DNA from: Streptantibioticus rubrisoli
Lineage (GTDB): Bacteria > Actinomycetota > Actinomycetes > Streptomycetales > Streptomycetaceae
Assembly (NCBI RefSeq): GCF_024436055.1
Contig: NZ_JANFNH010000006.1
Location: 62,001 to 126,000, forward strand
Direction of reading: 5' to 3'
DNA length: 64,000 nucleotides
Shown here: positions 8,780 to 16,201 of the stretch, in pieces
Layout of the letters: the number at the start of each line of letters is the position of its first letter
How positions within the stretch are numbered: position 1 is the first letter of the stretch
Position numbers and translations under genes: made by a program
The notes under the pieces: generated by a model
What the model saw: the letters and a program-made list of their open reading frames with translations, nothing else
What the model was told of the DNA's origin: nothing
Database searches by the model: none

Positions 8780-9628
8780 ATGACGCAGACCAGTAGCGCC
8801 CAGGCGGAGATAGGTGTCATCGGAGGGTCAGGTTTCTATGCCTTCCTCGACGATGTGACGGAAGTCACCGTCGATACACCCTACGGTCCGCCGAGCGACT
8901 CGGTGTTCCTCGGCGAGGTGGCCGGGCGCAAGGTCGCCTTCCTGCCCCGCCACGGCCGCAAGCACCATCTTCCGCCGCACCGCATCAACTACCGCGCCAA
9001 TCTGTGGGCGTTGCGCTCGCTGGGCGTCGCCCAGGTTCTGGGCCCCTGCGCGGTGGGCGGCCTGCGCGAGGAGTACGGCCCCGGCACCCTGCTCGTCCCC
9101 GACCAGTTGGTGGACCGTACGAAGTCGCGCGTCCAGACGTACTACGACGGCGAGGCGCTGCCCGACGGCCGGGTGCCGGGCGTGGTGCATGTGGCGTTCG
9201 CCGACCCGTACTGCCCGGTGGGGCGGCGCGCGGCGGTGCGCACCGCGCGGGCCGGTGGCTGGGAGGCGGTGGACGGCGGCACGCTGGTGGTGATCGAGGG
9301 GCCGCGGTTCTCCACCCGCGCCGAATCGCTGTGGCACGCGGCACAGGGCTGGGCGGTGGTCGGCATGACCGGGCACCCGGAGGCGGTCCTCGCGCGCGAA
9401 CTGGGCCTGTGCTACACGTCGTTGACCCTCGTGACGGACCTGGACGCGGGCGCCGAGCACGGCGACGGCGTCTCCCAGGAAGAGGTCTTCAAGGTCTTCG
9501 CGGCCAATGTCGCCCGGCTGCGGAACGTACTGTTCGATGTGGTCGGCGAGTTGCCGCGGAACGACGAGCGCGACTGTCTGTGCGCGCACGCGTTGGACGG
9601 TCTGGACACCGGCCTCGAACTGCCGTAG
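8780..9628 (+). CDS. mtnP: S-methyl-5'-thioadenosine phosphorylase
   Basis: The enzyme splits methylthioadenosine, a by-product of polyamine and ethylene-type pathways, into adenine and methylthioribose 1-phosphate for methionine and adenine salvage. The 282-residue protein has IGGSGFY at residues 14-20, the phosphate/ribose motif PRHGRKHHLPPHRINYRANLWAL and EGPRFSTRAE, characteristic of the MTAP/PNP-2 family. Length is normal. The ATG at 8780 is the first good start, with a modest GGGTGA ribosome site. A related purine phosphorylase activity is possible, since the family also includes methylinosine enzymes. Confidence 0.9.
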   Translation: MTQTSSAQAEIGVIGGSGFYAFLDDVTEVTVDTPYGPPSDSVFLGEVAGRKVAFLPRHGRKHHLPPHRINYRANLWALRSLGVAQVLGPCAVGGLREEYGPGTLLVPDQLVDRTKSRVQTYYDGEALPDGRVPGVVHVAFADPYCPVGRRAAVRTARAGGWEAVDGGTLVVIEGPRFSTRAESLWHAAQGWAVVGMTGHPEAVLARELGLCYTSLTLVTDLDAGAEHGDGVSQEEVFKVFAANVARLRNVLFDVVGELPRNDERDCLCAHALDGLDTGLELP

Positions 9629-9668
9629 TGCGCCCGCCGGTTGGGGAGGGCGATTGGGGAACGATGTG

Positions 9669-10136
9669 GTGAGCGAGCAGCAGCAGGAGCCCAAGCCCGG
9701 TCTGTTGGGCGGTTTCAAGGAATTCCTGACCCGCGGCAACGTGGTCGACCTGGCCGTCGCCGTAGTCATCGGGGCCGCGTTCACCGGGGTGGTCAACTCC
9801 GTGGTGAACGGCGTGATCAACCCGGTGGTCGGCGCGTTCGGCACCAAGGACCTGGCCAGTTACAAGGCGTGCCTGAAGGGTCCGTGCGGCTATGACTCCG
9901 CCGGGCACGTCACGCACGGCGTGGCGGTCCTTTGGGGCTCGGTGCTGGGCGCGGTGCTCAACTTCCTGATCACCGGCGCCGTCGTGTACTTCCTGATGGT
10001 GGTGCCGATGGGCCGCTACCTGGCCCGGCGGGCGGCCAGGCGCGCCAAGCAGGAGGAGGAGCACGCCGAGGTCGAGGCGACCGAGGTGCAGCTGCTGCGG
10101 GAGATCCGCGACGCGCTGGTGGCGCGCTCCTCGTAG
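9669..10136 (+). CDS. mscL: Large-conductance mechanosensitive channel MscL
   Basis: MscL opens under membrane tension to release solutes on osmotic downshock. The 155-residue protein has the TM1 signature GNVVDLAVAVVIGAAF followed by NSVVNGVINP, a second hydrophobic segment and a charged C-terminal helix. The periplasmic loop between TM1 and TM2 is unusual in holding two nearby cysteines (ACLKGPCGY). Of two adjacent GTG codons, 9669 is chosen because GGGGA lies 8 bases upstream. It follows mtnP by 40 bases and converges on the small gene after hrdD. Confidence 0.93.
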   Translation: MSEQQQEPKPGLLGGFKEFLTRGNVVDLAVAVVIGAAFTGVVNSVVNGVINPVVGAFGTKDLASYKACLKGPCGYDSAGHVTHGVAVLWGSVLGAVLNFLITGAVVYFLMVVPMGRYLARRAARRAKQEEEHAEVEATEVQLLREIRDALVARSS

Positions 10137-10140
10137 CGGG

Positions 10141-10344
10141 TCACAGGTGGTGCGGAGGCTTCTCGTCCAGGAACCGGGCGAGATCCGCCGCACCGCCACT
10201 GGGCCGCTCGCCCCAGCCGTCGTCCGAGTCATCCGCCGAGGGACGGTCGAACGGGTCGTCGAAGACCAGCCCGGGTGCCGTCTGCGGGTGCTCGGGGGCG
10301 TTGTCGGTGCTCATGGGGTCAAGGGTACGGTCGGCTCGGGTCAT
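10141..10344 (-). CDS. Small acidic protein coupled to hrdD
   Basis: A 67-residue protein rich in Asp, Pro and Gly with a DDSDDGWGERP stretch, ending in LARFLDEKPPHHL. I do not recognise a named family. Its ATG overlaps the hrdD stop (ATGA), which implies coupled translation with the sigma factor. A second possible start, ATG at 10314, would give 57 residues (MSTDNAPEH...), but neither has a strong ribosome site. It has no membrane segment or signal peptide. A role linked to the sigma factor would be guesswork. Confidence 0.55.
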   Translation of the reverse strand: MTRADRTLDPMSTDNAPEHPQTAPGLVFDDPFDRPSADDSDDGWGERPSGGAADLARFLDEKPPHHL

Positions 10345-11318
10345 GCCGCTTCGTGGTCGAAGCCGCGGTCCCGGGCCATCCGCTTCAGCTCGACGAGGGC
10401 GTGCTTCTCGATCTGCCGGATGCGCTCACGGGTCAGCCCGTGCTGCTTGCCGACCTCGGTCAGCGTGCGCTCCTTGCCGTCGTCCATGCCGTAGCGGGCG
10501 CGGATGATGGAGGCGGTGCGGCCGTCGAGACGGCCGATCAGGTCCTCGAGCTCCTCACGGCGCAGCATGACCAGGACCGAGTCCTCCGGCGAGGTGGCCG
10601 AGGTGTCCTCCACCAGGTCGCCGAACTGGGTCTCGCCCTCGTCGTCCACGGACATGTTCAAGCTCACCGGGTCGCGGGCCCAGTCGAGCACATCGGCTAT
10701 CCGCTCGGGCGAGGCGCCCAGCTCCGCGGCGATCTCGGCGGGCTCCGGGTCGCGCCCGTGCTCACGGTTGAACTCCCGCTGCACCCTGCGTATCCGGCCC
10801 AGCTCCTCCACCAGGTGGACGGGCAGCCGGATGGTGCGCGACTGATCGGCGATCGAGCGGGTGATGGCCTGCCGGATCCACCAGGTCGCGTACGTCGAGA
10901 ACTTGAAGCCCTTGGCGTAGTCGAACTTCTCAACCGCCCGGACCAGACCGGCGTTGCCCTCCTGGATCAGGTCGAGCAGCGGCAGTCCGCTGCGCGGATA
11001 GCGACGGGCGACCGCGACGACCAGACGCAGGTTGGAGCGAATGAAGATGTCCTTGGCGCGCGCCCCGGCCTTCACGAGTGCGCGCAGTTCCTCCTCGCTC
11101 GCCCCCGCGGCGGTCTCCCCCTCGTCGAGCAGGTGCTCGGCGAAGACCCCGGCCTCGATGACCCTGGAAAGTTCGACCTCCTGCGCCGCGTCGAGGAGCG
11201 GGGTCCGCGCGATCTCGTCGAGGTACATGCCGACCAGATCGCGGTCAGCCGCCTCGCCGCCAGAGGCGCGAACACTGCTGGGCCCATCGGTGCGACGGGC
11301 GACGGCACGGGTTGCCAT
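10341..11318 (-). CDS. hrdD: RNA polymerase group 2 sigma factor, HrdD type
   Basis: A 325-residue sigma-70 family protein containing regions 1.2 (DLVGMYLDEIARTPLL), 2 (NLRLVVAVARRYPRSGLPLLDLIQEGN and the -10-binding FSTYATWWIRQAI), 3, and a 4.2 helix-turn-helix (LTEVGKQHGLTRERIRQIE). It lacks the long N-terminal region of HrdB, so it is a non-essential group 2 factor. The N-terminus MATRAVARR and the overall text match what I know of streptomycete HrdD. The ATG at 11318 follows AAAGGGAG. HrdD is known as a SigR target in S. coelicolor, and a perfect SigR-type promoter is present upstream, which supports the assignment over HrdA or HrdC. Confidence 0.88.
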   Translation of the reverse strand: MATRAVARRTDGPSSVRASGGEAADRDLVGMYLDEIARTPLLDAAQEVELSRVIEAGVFAEHLLDEGETAAGASEEELRALVKAGARAKDIFIRSNLRLVVAVARRYPRSGLPLLDLIQEGNAGLVRAVEKFDYAKGFKFSTYATWWIRQAITRSIADQSRTIRLPVHLVEELGRIRRVQREFNREHGRDPEPAEIAAELGASPERIADVLDWARDPVSLNMSVDDEGETQFGDLVEDTSATSPEDSVLVMLRREELEDLIGRLDGRTASIIRARYGMDDGKERTLTEVGKQHGLTRERIRQIEKHALVELKRMARDRGFDHEAA

Positions 11319-11424
11319 GCGTGCTCCCTTTGCGTGGTTCGGTCGCGTAATCAGTGATCTCGTGTCTCGTGCTCTTGGGTCAGGCGGGCGGACACACCTT
11401 TCGGGTGCCCACTCAGTCGGAAAC

Positions 11425-11451
11425 AACGACTGGAATCCGGACAGAATTCCC
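11425..11451 (-). promoter_or_regulatory. SigR-type promoter (GGGAAT-N18-GTT) of hrdD
   Basis: On the minus strand GGGAAT (11451-11446) and GTT (11427-11425) are 18 bases apart, matching the SigR consensus exactly. Transcription would start near 11418, giving a leader of about 100 bases before the hrdD ATG. SigR control of hrdD is established in S. coelicolor. Confidence 0.82.
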
Positions 11452-11523
11452 AGGCAGCTCGCTCATTTTGCTGATCTTGCAGTATCCTGCGGGATTTCCC
11501 CGGGCGGACGGAGGAGCGTCGCC

Positions 11524-12033
11524 GTGGCGCATCACGCGGAAGCGCAGATCAGGCCGGGCACGCGGGCAGATCTGGAGCAGCTCACCGCCATCTACAACCA
11601 CTACGTCCTTCAGACGCACGTCACCTTCGACACGGTTGCCTTCACGCCTCAACAGCGGCGGCCGTGGCTGGCCGCCTACGCCGACCGCGGGCCGCACCGC
11701 CTGTTCGTCGCCGAGGCGGCCGGGCGACTGCTCGGCTACGCGACGAGCGGCCGGTTCCGCGCCAAGCCCGCCTACCGCACCTCGGTGGAGACGGCGGTCT
11801 ACTGCGCGGCGGACGCGGCCGGTCGCGGCACGGGCACGCTGCTGTACCAGACCCTCTTCGCGGCGCTGGCCGACCAGGGGCTGCACCGCGCCTACGCCGC
11901 CATCGCCCTGCCCAACGAGGCGTCGGTACGGCTGCACACCCGGTTCGGCTTCCGCGAGTGCGGCCGGTACGCGGAGTGCGGCCACAAGTTCGGCCGCTAC
12001 TGGGACGTGGCCCACTTCGAGAAGCCGCTCTGA
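11524..12033 (+). CDS. GNAT N-acetyltransferase, phosphinothricin/methionine-sulfone acetyltransferase type
   Basis: A 169-residue cytoplasmic acetyltransferase. Family features are the N-terminal IRPGTRADLEQLTAIYNHYV, the acetyl-CoA loop region around AAGRGTGTLLYQTLF and the C-terminal NEASVRLHTRFGF. This pattern is typical of the pat/bar and MddA (methionine sulfone/sulfoximine) group, so detoxification of glutamine-synthetase inhibitors is a reasonable guess. The GTG at 11524 follows GGAGGAG at 7 bases. It is divergent from hrdD. Confidence 0.85.
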   Translation: MAHHAEAQIRPGTRADLEQLTAIYNHYVLQTHVTFDTVAFTPQQRRPWLAAYADRGPHRLFVAEAAGRLLGYATSGRFRAKPAYRTSVETAVYCAADAAGRGTGTLLYQTLFAALADQGLHRAYAAIALPNEASVRLHTRFGFRECGRYAECGHKFGRYWDVAHFEKPL

Positions 12034-12213
12034 TCCGTCAGCCCGCCAAGCCGGGCCCTGGGGGCTCACCCCCACAAGACCCGGCGGCCCGGGGGCCTTG
12101 GGGCCTGCCCCCAGAAGAAGACTCCGCCGCGACGGCGAGCGACCCCCACGGCGGACCCCCGGCGGCACCGAACCCACCGCAACCCGGCAAACGCCACAGG
12201 CGGCGGTGGCCCG
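12034..12213. terminator. Convergent gap with several G+C-rich hairpins
   Basis: The gap between the acetyltransferase and marR contains GGGGG-CTCA-CCCCC (12060-12073) and, overlapping the marR stop, a 9-bp stem GGCGGCGGT/ACCGCCGCC (12199-12224). These can end transcription from both sides, but none has a T-tract, so which one works is uncertain. Confidence 0.4.
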
Positions 12214-12705
12214 CTACCGCCGCCAGGGCAGGTCCGCACCCCCACGAGGCGCGAGCCCCTCCGCCACGATCCGCATGATCTCCCCGAGCTGCCGCACCTG
12301 CTCCTGCGTGAGCCGGTCGAACAGCGCGCCCCGCACCGCCTCCACATGGCCGGGCGCGGCCGCCACCAGCGCCGCGAACCCCTCGTCGGTCAGCACCGCC
12401 ATCTGGCCGCGCCGGTCGGTGGGGCAGTCCTCGCGCCGTACCCAGCCGTTCTGCTCAAGGCGGGCCACCGCGTGCGACAGCCGACTACGGGTGATCTTCG
12501 AGCGCTCCGCGAGATCGGTCATCCGCATCCGGCGCTCCGGCGATTCGGAGAGCCAGACCAGCAGCGCGTAATAGGTGTGCGGCATTCCGGCGTCACGCTG
12601 CAACTGACGGTCGATGTGATCGGAGAGCAACTGGCTCGCCGCCAGATAGGCACGCCAGGTCTTCTGCTGTCCGTCATCCAACCAACGGGGTTCCGTCGTC
12701 GCCAT
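12214..12705 (-). CDS. MarR-family transcriptional regulator
   Basis: A 163-residue winged-helix regulator. The recognition part reads MTDLAERSKITRSRLSHAVARLEQNGWVRRE and the wing is DRRGQMAVLTDEG, both typical of MarR. Such proteins bind palindromes as dimers and release them on binding phenolic or other small ligands or on oxidation. The only Cys is in REDCPTD. The ATG at 12705 is directly preceded by GGAGGT. A TTGAA-N2-TTCAA palindrome lies 20 bases upstream and is probably its own operator. The adjacent DHA2 exporter on the same strand has its own terminator and a TetR gene, so control of that exporter is not assured. Confidence 0.88.
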   Translation of the reverse strand: MATTEPRWLDDGQQKTWRAYLAASQLLSDHIDRQLQRDAGMPHTYYALLVWLSESPERRMRMTDLAERSKITRSRLSHAVARLEQNGWVRREDCPTDRRGQMAVLTDEGFAALVAAAPGHVEAVRGALFDRLTQEQVRQLGEIMRIVAEGLAPRGGADLPWRR

Positions 12706-12724
12706 ACCTCCAGCCTACGACTGC

Positions 12725-12736
12725 TTGAACATTCAA
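12725..12736. promoter_or_regulatory. Palindromic operator TTGAA-N2-TTCAA upstream of marR
   Basis: A perfect 5-bp inverted repeat with a 2-base centre at 12725-12736, set in one of the few A+T-rich spots here, 20 bases before the marR start and after the terminator of the exporter gene. The position fits autoregulation by the MarR protein. Confidence 0.55.
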
Positions 12737-12744
12737 CGACGAAT

Positions 12745-12775
12745 GCCCCGCCTCCTTACGAGAAGGAAGCGGGGC
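12745..12775 (-). terminator. Terminator of the DHA2 exporter
   Basis: The stem GCCCCGC (12745-12751) with GCGGGGC (12769-12775) is extended, past one mismatch, by TCCTT/AAGGA around a 5-base loop. It lies 28 bases after the exporter stop on the minus strand and separates it from marR. Confidence 0.78.
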
Positions 12776-12803
12776 ACCGTCCGCGCCTCAGGGCGCGCGA
12801 CCG

Positions 12804-14324
12804 TCAGTGCGCGACGACCGGAACCGGAAGGTCCGCGATCTCGTCCGCACCGTCACCGGAGGCGGCCGAAGTCCCGCCCTGGTGGCCGGTGTTGATGGCG
12901 ACGAACGCGATCACCGCGGCGACCGCCAGGATCCCGACCGCCCACCAGATCGCGGTGGCGTACCCGTGCACCATGGCCTGCAGTTGGAGCAGCTTCGCGG
13001 CCTGCGGCGAGCGGACCCGCGCCAGGTGCGCGGTGGCGTACGAGGTGGTGGCGCTGGCCGCGATGGTGTTCAGCAGCGCGGTACCGATGGAACCGCCCAC
13101 CTGCTGCGAGGTGTTGACCATCGCGGAGGCGACACCGGCGTCGCGCGGCTGCACACCGTGCGTGGCCAGGCTCATCGCGGGCATGAACGCGGTGCCCATG
13201 CCCAGACCCAGCAGGACCAGGGCGGGCAGGATCAGCGCCGGGTAGGAGCTGTCGACCTTGATCTGGGTCAGGATCAGCATGCCGATGGCGGCGACCACGA
13301 AGCCCGGACCCATCAGCAGCCGCGGCCGCACCCGGGTCATCAGCCGGGCGCCGATCTGCGTCGAGCCGGTGATCATGCCGACGACCATCGGCAGGAACGC
13401 CACACCGCTGACCACCGGGGTGTAGCCCTTGACGACCTGCATGTAGTAGGTCAGGAACAGGAACAGCCCGAACATGCCGATCACGGCGAGGCCCAGCGAG
13501 GCGAACACACCACCGCGGTTCCGCTCGGTGACCACGCGCAGCGGCAGCAGCGGAGCGGCGACCCGGGACTCCACCGCCACGAACGCGAGCAGCAGCACGC
13601 CCGCCGCGATGAACAGGCCGACGGTGAGCCCGGCGCCCCAGCCGTCGGACTCGGCGCGGGTGAAGCCGTAGACCAGGGAGACCAGGCCGAGGGTGGCCAG
13701 CAGCACGCCGGGGATGTCCAGGCGGTTCCGGTTGCGGGTGCCCGCGGGCTCGTGGATCACGGTGATCGCACCGGCCGCGGCGACCACGGCGAAGCCGATG
13801 TTGACGAACAGCGCCCAGCGCCAGTTGAGGTACTCGGTCAGCACGCCACCGAGCATCAGGCCGATGGCCGCCCCACCACCCGCGATGGCGCCGTAGATGC
13901 CGAACGCCTTGGCGCGCTCCTTGGCCTCGGTGAACATCACCGACAGCAGCGACAGCGCGGCGGGTGCCAGCAGCGCGCCGAACACACCCTGCAACGCGCG
14001 GGCGCCGAGCAGCATGCCGGTGTTGACCGCGGCGCCGCCGAGCGCGGAGGCGCCCGCGAAGCCGAGCAGACCGATGATGAACGCGCGCTTGCGGCCCGCG
14101 AGGTCGGCTATTCGGCCGCCGAACAGCAGCAGTCCACCGAACGCCAGGGTGTAGGCGGTGATCACCCACTGCCGGTTGCCGTCGGAGATGTGCAGGTCGT
14201 GCTGGGCGGACGGCAGCGCGATGTTAACGATGGTCGCGTCCAGCACGACCATCAACTGGGCGATGGCGATGAATACGAGCGCTTTCCAGCGCCTCGGGTC
14301 GAGCGGGGGTGCGCCAGCAGGCAT
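12804..14324 (-). CDS. DHA2-family MFS drug exporter (14 TM)
   Basis: A 506-residue proton-driven exporter of the EmrB/QacA type. Visible signatures are LDATIVNIALPSAQHDL in TM1, QWVITAYTLAFGGLLLFGGRIADLAGRK after TM2 (motif A), and about 14 hydrophobic segments. The ATG at 14324 is preferred over a GTG at 14336 because AGGTGG lies at the right distance before it. It follows a TetR gene on the same strand by 87 bases, so the pair probably forms an inducible efflux unit. The drug specificity is unknown. Confidence 0.9.
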   Translation of the reverse strand: MPAGAPPLDPRRWKALVFIAIAQLMVVLDATIVNIALPSAQHDLHISDGNRQWVITAYTLAFGGLLLFGGRIADLAGRKRAFIIGLLGFAGASALGGAAVNTGMLLGARALQGVFGALLAPAALSLLSVMFTEAKERAKAFGIYGAIAGGGAAIGLMLGGVLTEYLNWRWALFVNIGFAVVAAAGAITVIHEPAGTRNRNRLDIPGVLLATLGLVSLVYGFTRAESDGWGAGLTVGLFIAAGVLLLAFVAVESRVAAPLLPLRVVTERNRGGVFASLGLAVIGMFGLFLFLTYYMQVVKGYTPVVSGVAFLPMVVGMITGSTQIGARLMTRVRPRLLMGPGFVVAAIGMLILTQIKVDSSYPALILPALVLLGLGMGTAFMPAMSLATHGVQPRDAGVASAMVNTSQQVGGSIGTALLNTIAASATTSYATAHLARVRSPQAAKLLQLQAMVHGYATAIWWAVGILAVAAVIAFVAINTGHQGGTSAASGDGADEIADLPVPVVAH

Positions 14325-14410
14325 GGGTGGGACCACCTAGGGATGCGGAGAAGGTAAGAAGTCGTGAAAAGGGAGGAAGGCTGATGCTATGCGGATGTTT
14401 CGGAGAACGC

Positions 14411-15055
14411 TCAGGATTTTTGCCGCAGGTCCTCGAACGTCACCGCGCTTCCCGGGAGTTGGGACCGTGCGGGGGCCCGTAGTCCGTCGAGGAAGAGTTG
14501 TAGATGGCGATGGGCGAATCGGTCGGTGTTGAAGCAGGCCGTGCCGGGCAGCGGCCGGGTGAGTTGGGACAGCGCCACCATCAGGTCGCCCGAGGCGACA
14601 TCGGTGCGGAGCTGTCCGGATCGGTGGGCACTGTCGATCAGGGCCTGCACGGCCACCGTCAAGTGATCACCTGCGACGACGAGTTCGGGGTCATCCTCTT
14701 CGAACGCGCCGGACAGCAGCGTACACAACGCGCCGATGCGCTCGTCGGCCGCTTCGTGCATGAACCGGCGCAGCGCCTCGAACGCGTCCGGCTCCTCGGC
14801 GAGCGTGGCCTCGGCCCGTTGCGCGACGCGGTCCATGACCGACAGCGTCACCGTACGGATCAGCTGCCCGCGGTCGGCGAAGTGACGGTAGAGCGTGGCG
14901 TTGCCGACCCCGGCCCGCCGGGCGATCTCGTCCAGCGGGAGGTCGGGACCGTGCTCCACGAACGCCTCACGGGCAGCGGTGACGATGCGTTCCCGGTTGC
15001 GGGACGCGTCCGCCCGCAGTCGGGGCCGCTGCTGCTCGATGGCGACACTGCCCAC
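14411..15055 (-). CDS. TetR-family transcriptional regulator of the exporter
   Basis: A 214-residue TetR-type repressor. The DNA-binding domain covers residues 15-60 with IVTAAREAFVEHGPDLPLDEIARRAGVGNATLYRHFADRGQLI; the rest is a helical ligand-binding domain. The GTG at 15055 follows AAAGGAG. It is upstream of the DHA2 exporter in the same direction, and a strong 9-bp inverted repeat lies 57 bases before its start. Local control of itself and the exporter is likely. Confidence 0.9.
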   Translation of the reverse strand: MGSVAIEQQRPRLRADASRNRERIVTAAREAFVEHGPDLPLDEIARRAGVGNATLYRHFADRGQLIRTVTLSVMDRVAQRAEATLAEEPDAFEALRRFMHEAADERIGALCTLLSGAFEEDDPELVVAGDHLTVAVQALIDSAHRSGQLRTDVASGDLMVALSQLTRPLPGTACFNTDRFAHRHLQLFLDGLRAPARSQLPGSAVTFEDLRQKS

Positions 15056-15111
15056 GATGGCGCTCCTTTCCGTCGCATAGCAGGTTTACGGGCCACAGCC
15101 CGCAGAAGGGA

Positions 15112-15136
15112 CATGGTTGGATTTCGGCCAACCATG
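15112..15136. promoter_or_regulatory. Inverted repeat, likely TetR operator
   Basis: CATGGTTGG at 15112-15120 and CCAACCATG at 15128-15136 form perfect 9-bp arms with a 7-base centre. A wider symmetry surrounds it: GTTTAC at 15084-15089 and GTAAAC at 15140-15145. The site is in the promoter region of the tetR gene and suits a dimeric repressor. A transcript hairpin is an alternative explanation. Confidence 0.6.
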
Positions 15137-15200
15137 GAGGTAAACGGGGAGAACTCCCCCGGATATTTCGGGGGTTCGTGTGACCTGCACCACGTTTGAG

Positions 15201-15410
15201 CTACGCGACGACACCAAGCGCCCGTCGCCGCCGCAGTGACGCGGCGTACGAGACCAGCAGCCCGCCCGCCGCCCAGGCGGCCAGCACCCACCAGGCCCGC
15301 GCGGTGGCGGCGCCGTGGAAGTAGACGTGGTTGCGCACCAGCGTGGTGGCCGCCCCCGTCGGCAGCGCCTGGCCGATCGCGCTCCAGAACGGCGGCAGCC
15401 TTGAGTCGGC
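15201..15410 (-). pseudogene. C-terminal fragment of a multi-pass membrane protein (DUF3533/ABC-2 permease-like)
   Basis: Directly after the doxX stop, and in the same frame, about 69 codons encode a text (LPPFWSAIGQALPTGAATT... then two hydrophobic stretches and a basic end) resembling the C-terminus of YhgE/Pip or ABC-2-type membrane proteins. There is no start codon or ribosome site for it, and the preceding codon is the doxX TGA. It looks like the remnant of a deletion that brought doxX next to a truncated gene. The family assignment is from memory and moderate. Confidence 0.5.
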
Positions 15411-15947
15411 TCAGTCGTCCGGAACGGCGCTGTTGGCCACGGCGAGCTGGTGCGCCCGGCGGCGCCTGATGACCGCGGTACCCGCGAGCGCGCTCGCGGT
15501 GAAGGCGAGCAGCACCGCCCGGGGCCGGTCGAGCACATGGCCGGTGACCTCGTCCAGCGAGTAGCGGCCCGGCCCCGCCACCGCGAGCCCCGCCGCCGAG
15601 TAGCCGAGGAACAGCGGATACTCAAAGCCGCCCGACTGCGCGAAGAACCCGGCCGGATAGTGCACCGCGACCGCGCCCGACATCGCCCCGGCCGCCACCG
15701 CTCCCGCAACGGGCGTGGCGAGCCCCAACGCCAGCAGCAGCCCGCCGCCCGACTCACCGAGCCCGGCGGCCAGCGCGCTCGGCCTGCCGGGCTTGAAACC
15801 CATCTGCTCCATGGCCGAGGCGGTGGCCTTCAGGCCGTGGCCGCCGAACCAGCCGAACAACTTCTGCGCGCCGTGTGCGAACAGCACCCCGCCGACACCC
15901 AGCCGCAGCGCGAGCAGTCCTAGGTCCTTGCGGTGCGTCAGGGACAT
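15411..15947 (-). CDS. DoxX-family membrane protein
   Basis: A 178-residue protein with four hydrophobic segments. The N-terminal GLLALRLGVGGVLFAHGAQKLFGWFGGHG is the DoxX signature. In actinobacteria DoxX-type proteins act in the membrane and have been linked to thiol/oxidative stress complexes, though the exact role of this one is unknown. The ATG at 15947 follows AAGGA. The 254 bases between it and the divergent atuA-type gene hold no other gene that I can see. Confidence 0.85.
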   Translation of the reverse strand: MSLTHRKDLGLLALRLGVGGVLFAHGAQKLFGWFGGHGLKATASAMEQMGFKPGRPSALAAGLGESGGGLLLALGLATPVAGAVAAGAMSGAVAVHYPAGFFAQSGGFEYPLFLGYSAAGLAVAGPGRYSLDEVTGHVLDRPRAVLLAFTASALAGTAVIRRRRAHQLAVANSAVPDD

Positions 15948-16201
15948 GACGGGTCCTTAAGATCGCGCGGTTGACGGACGGGCGGAGGAACCGGGTTGGC
16001 GGCGGGCGGCGGAACCAGGGCCTCCAGCTTCGCCGGGGCCGCGCGGGCCCGCCGCTCCTGCTAGGCCGACCAGGGGAGCTACCGCCCGGTAACGAGATCG
16101 CGGAAACGGGCGACAGCGCCGCGCCCCTACCGCTAGAAGGGGTGGAGCACGGCCCACTTCGACGACTCGACACCTGAAAACGTGATCTGGAGTGACGCCC
16201 G

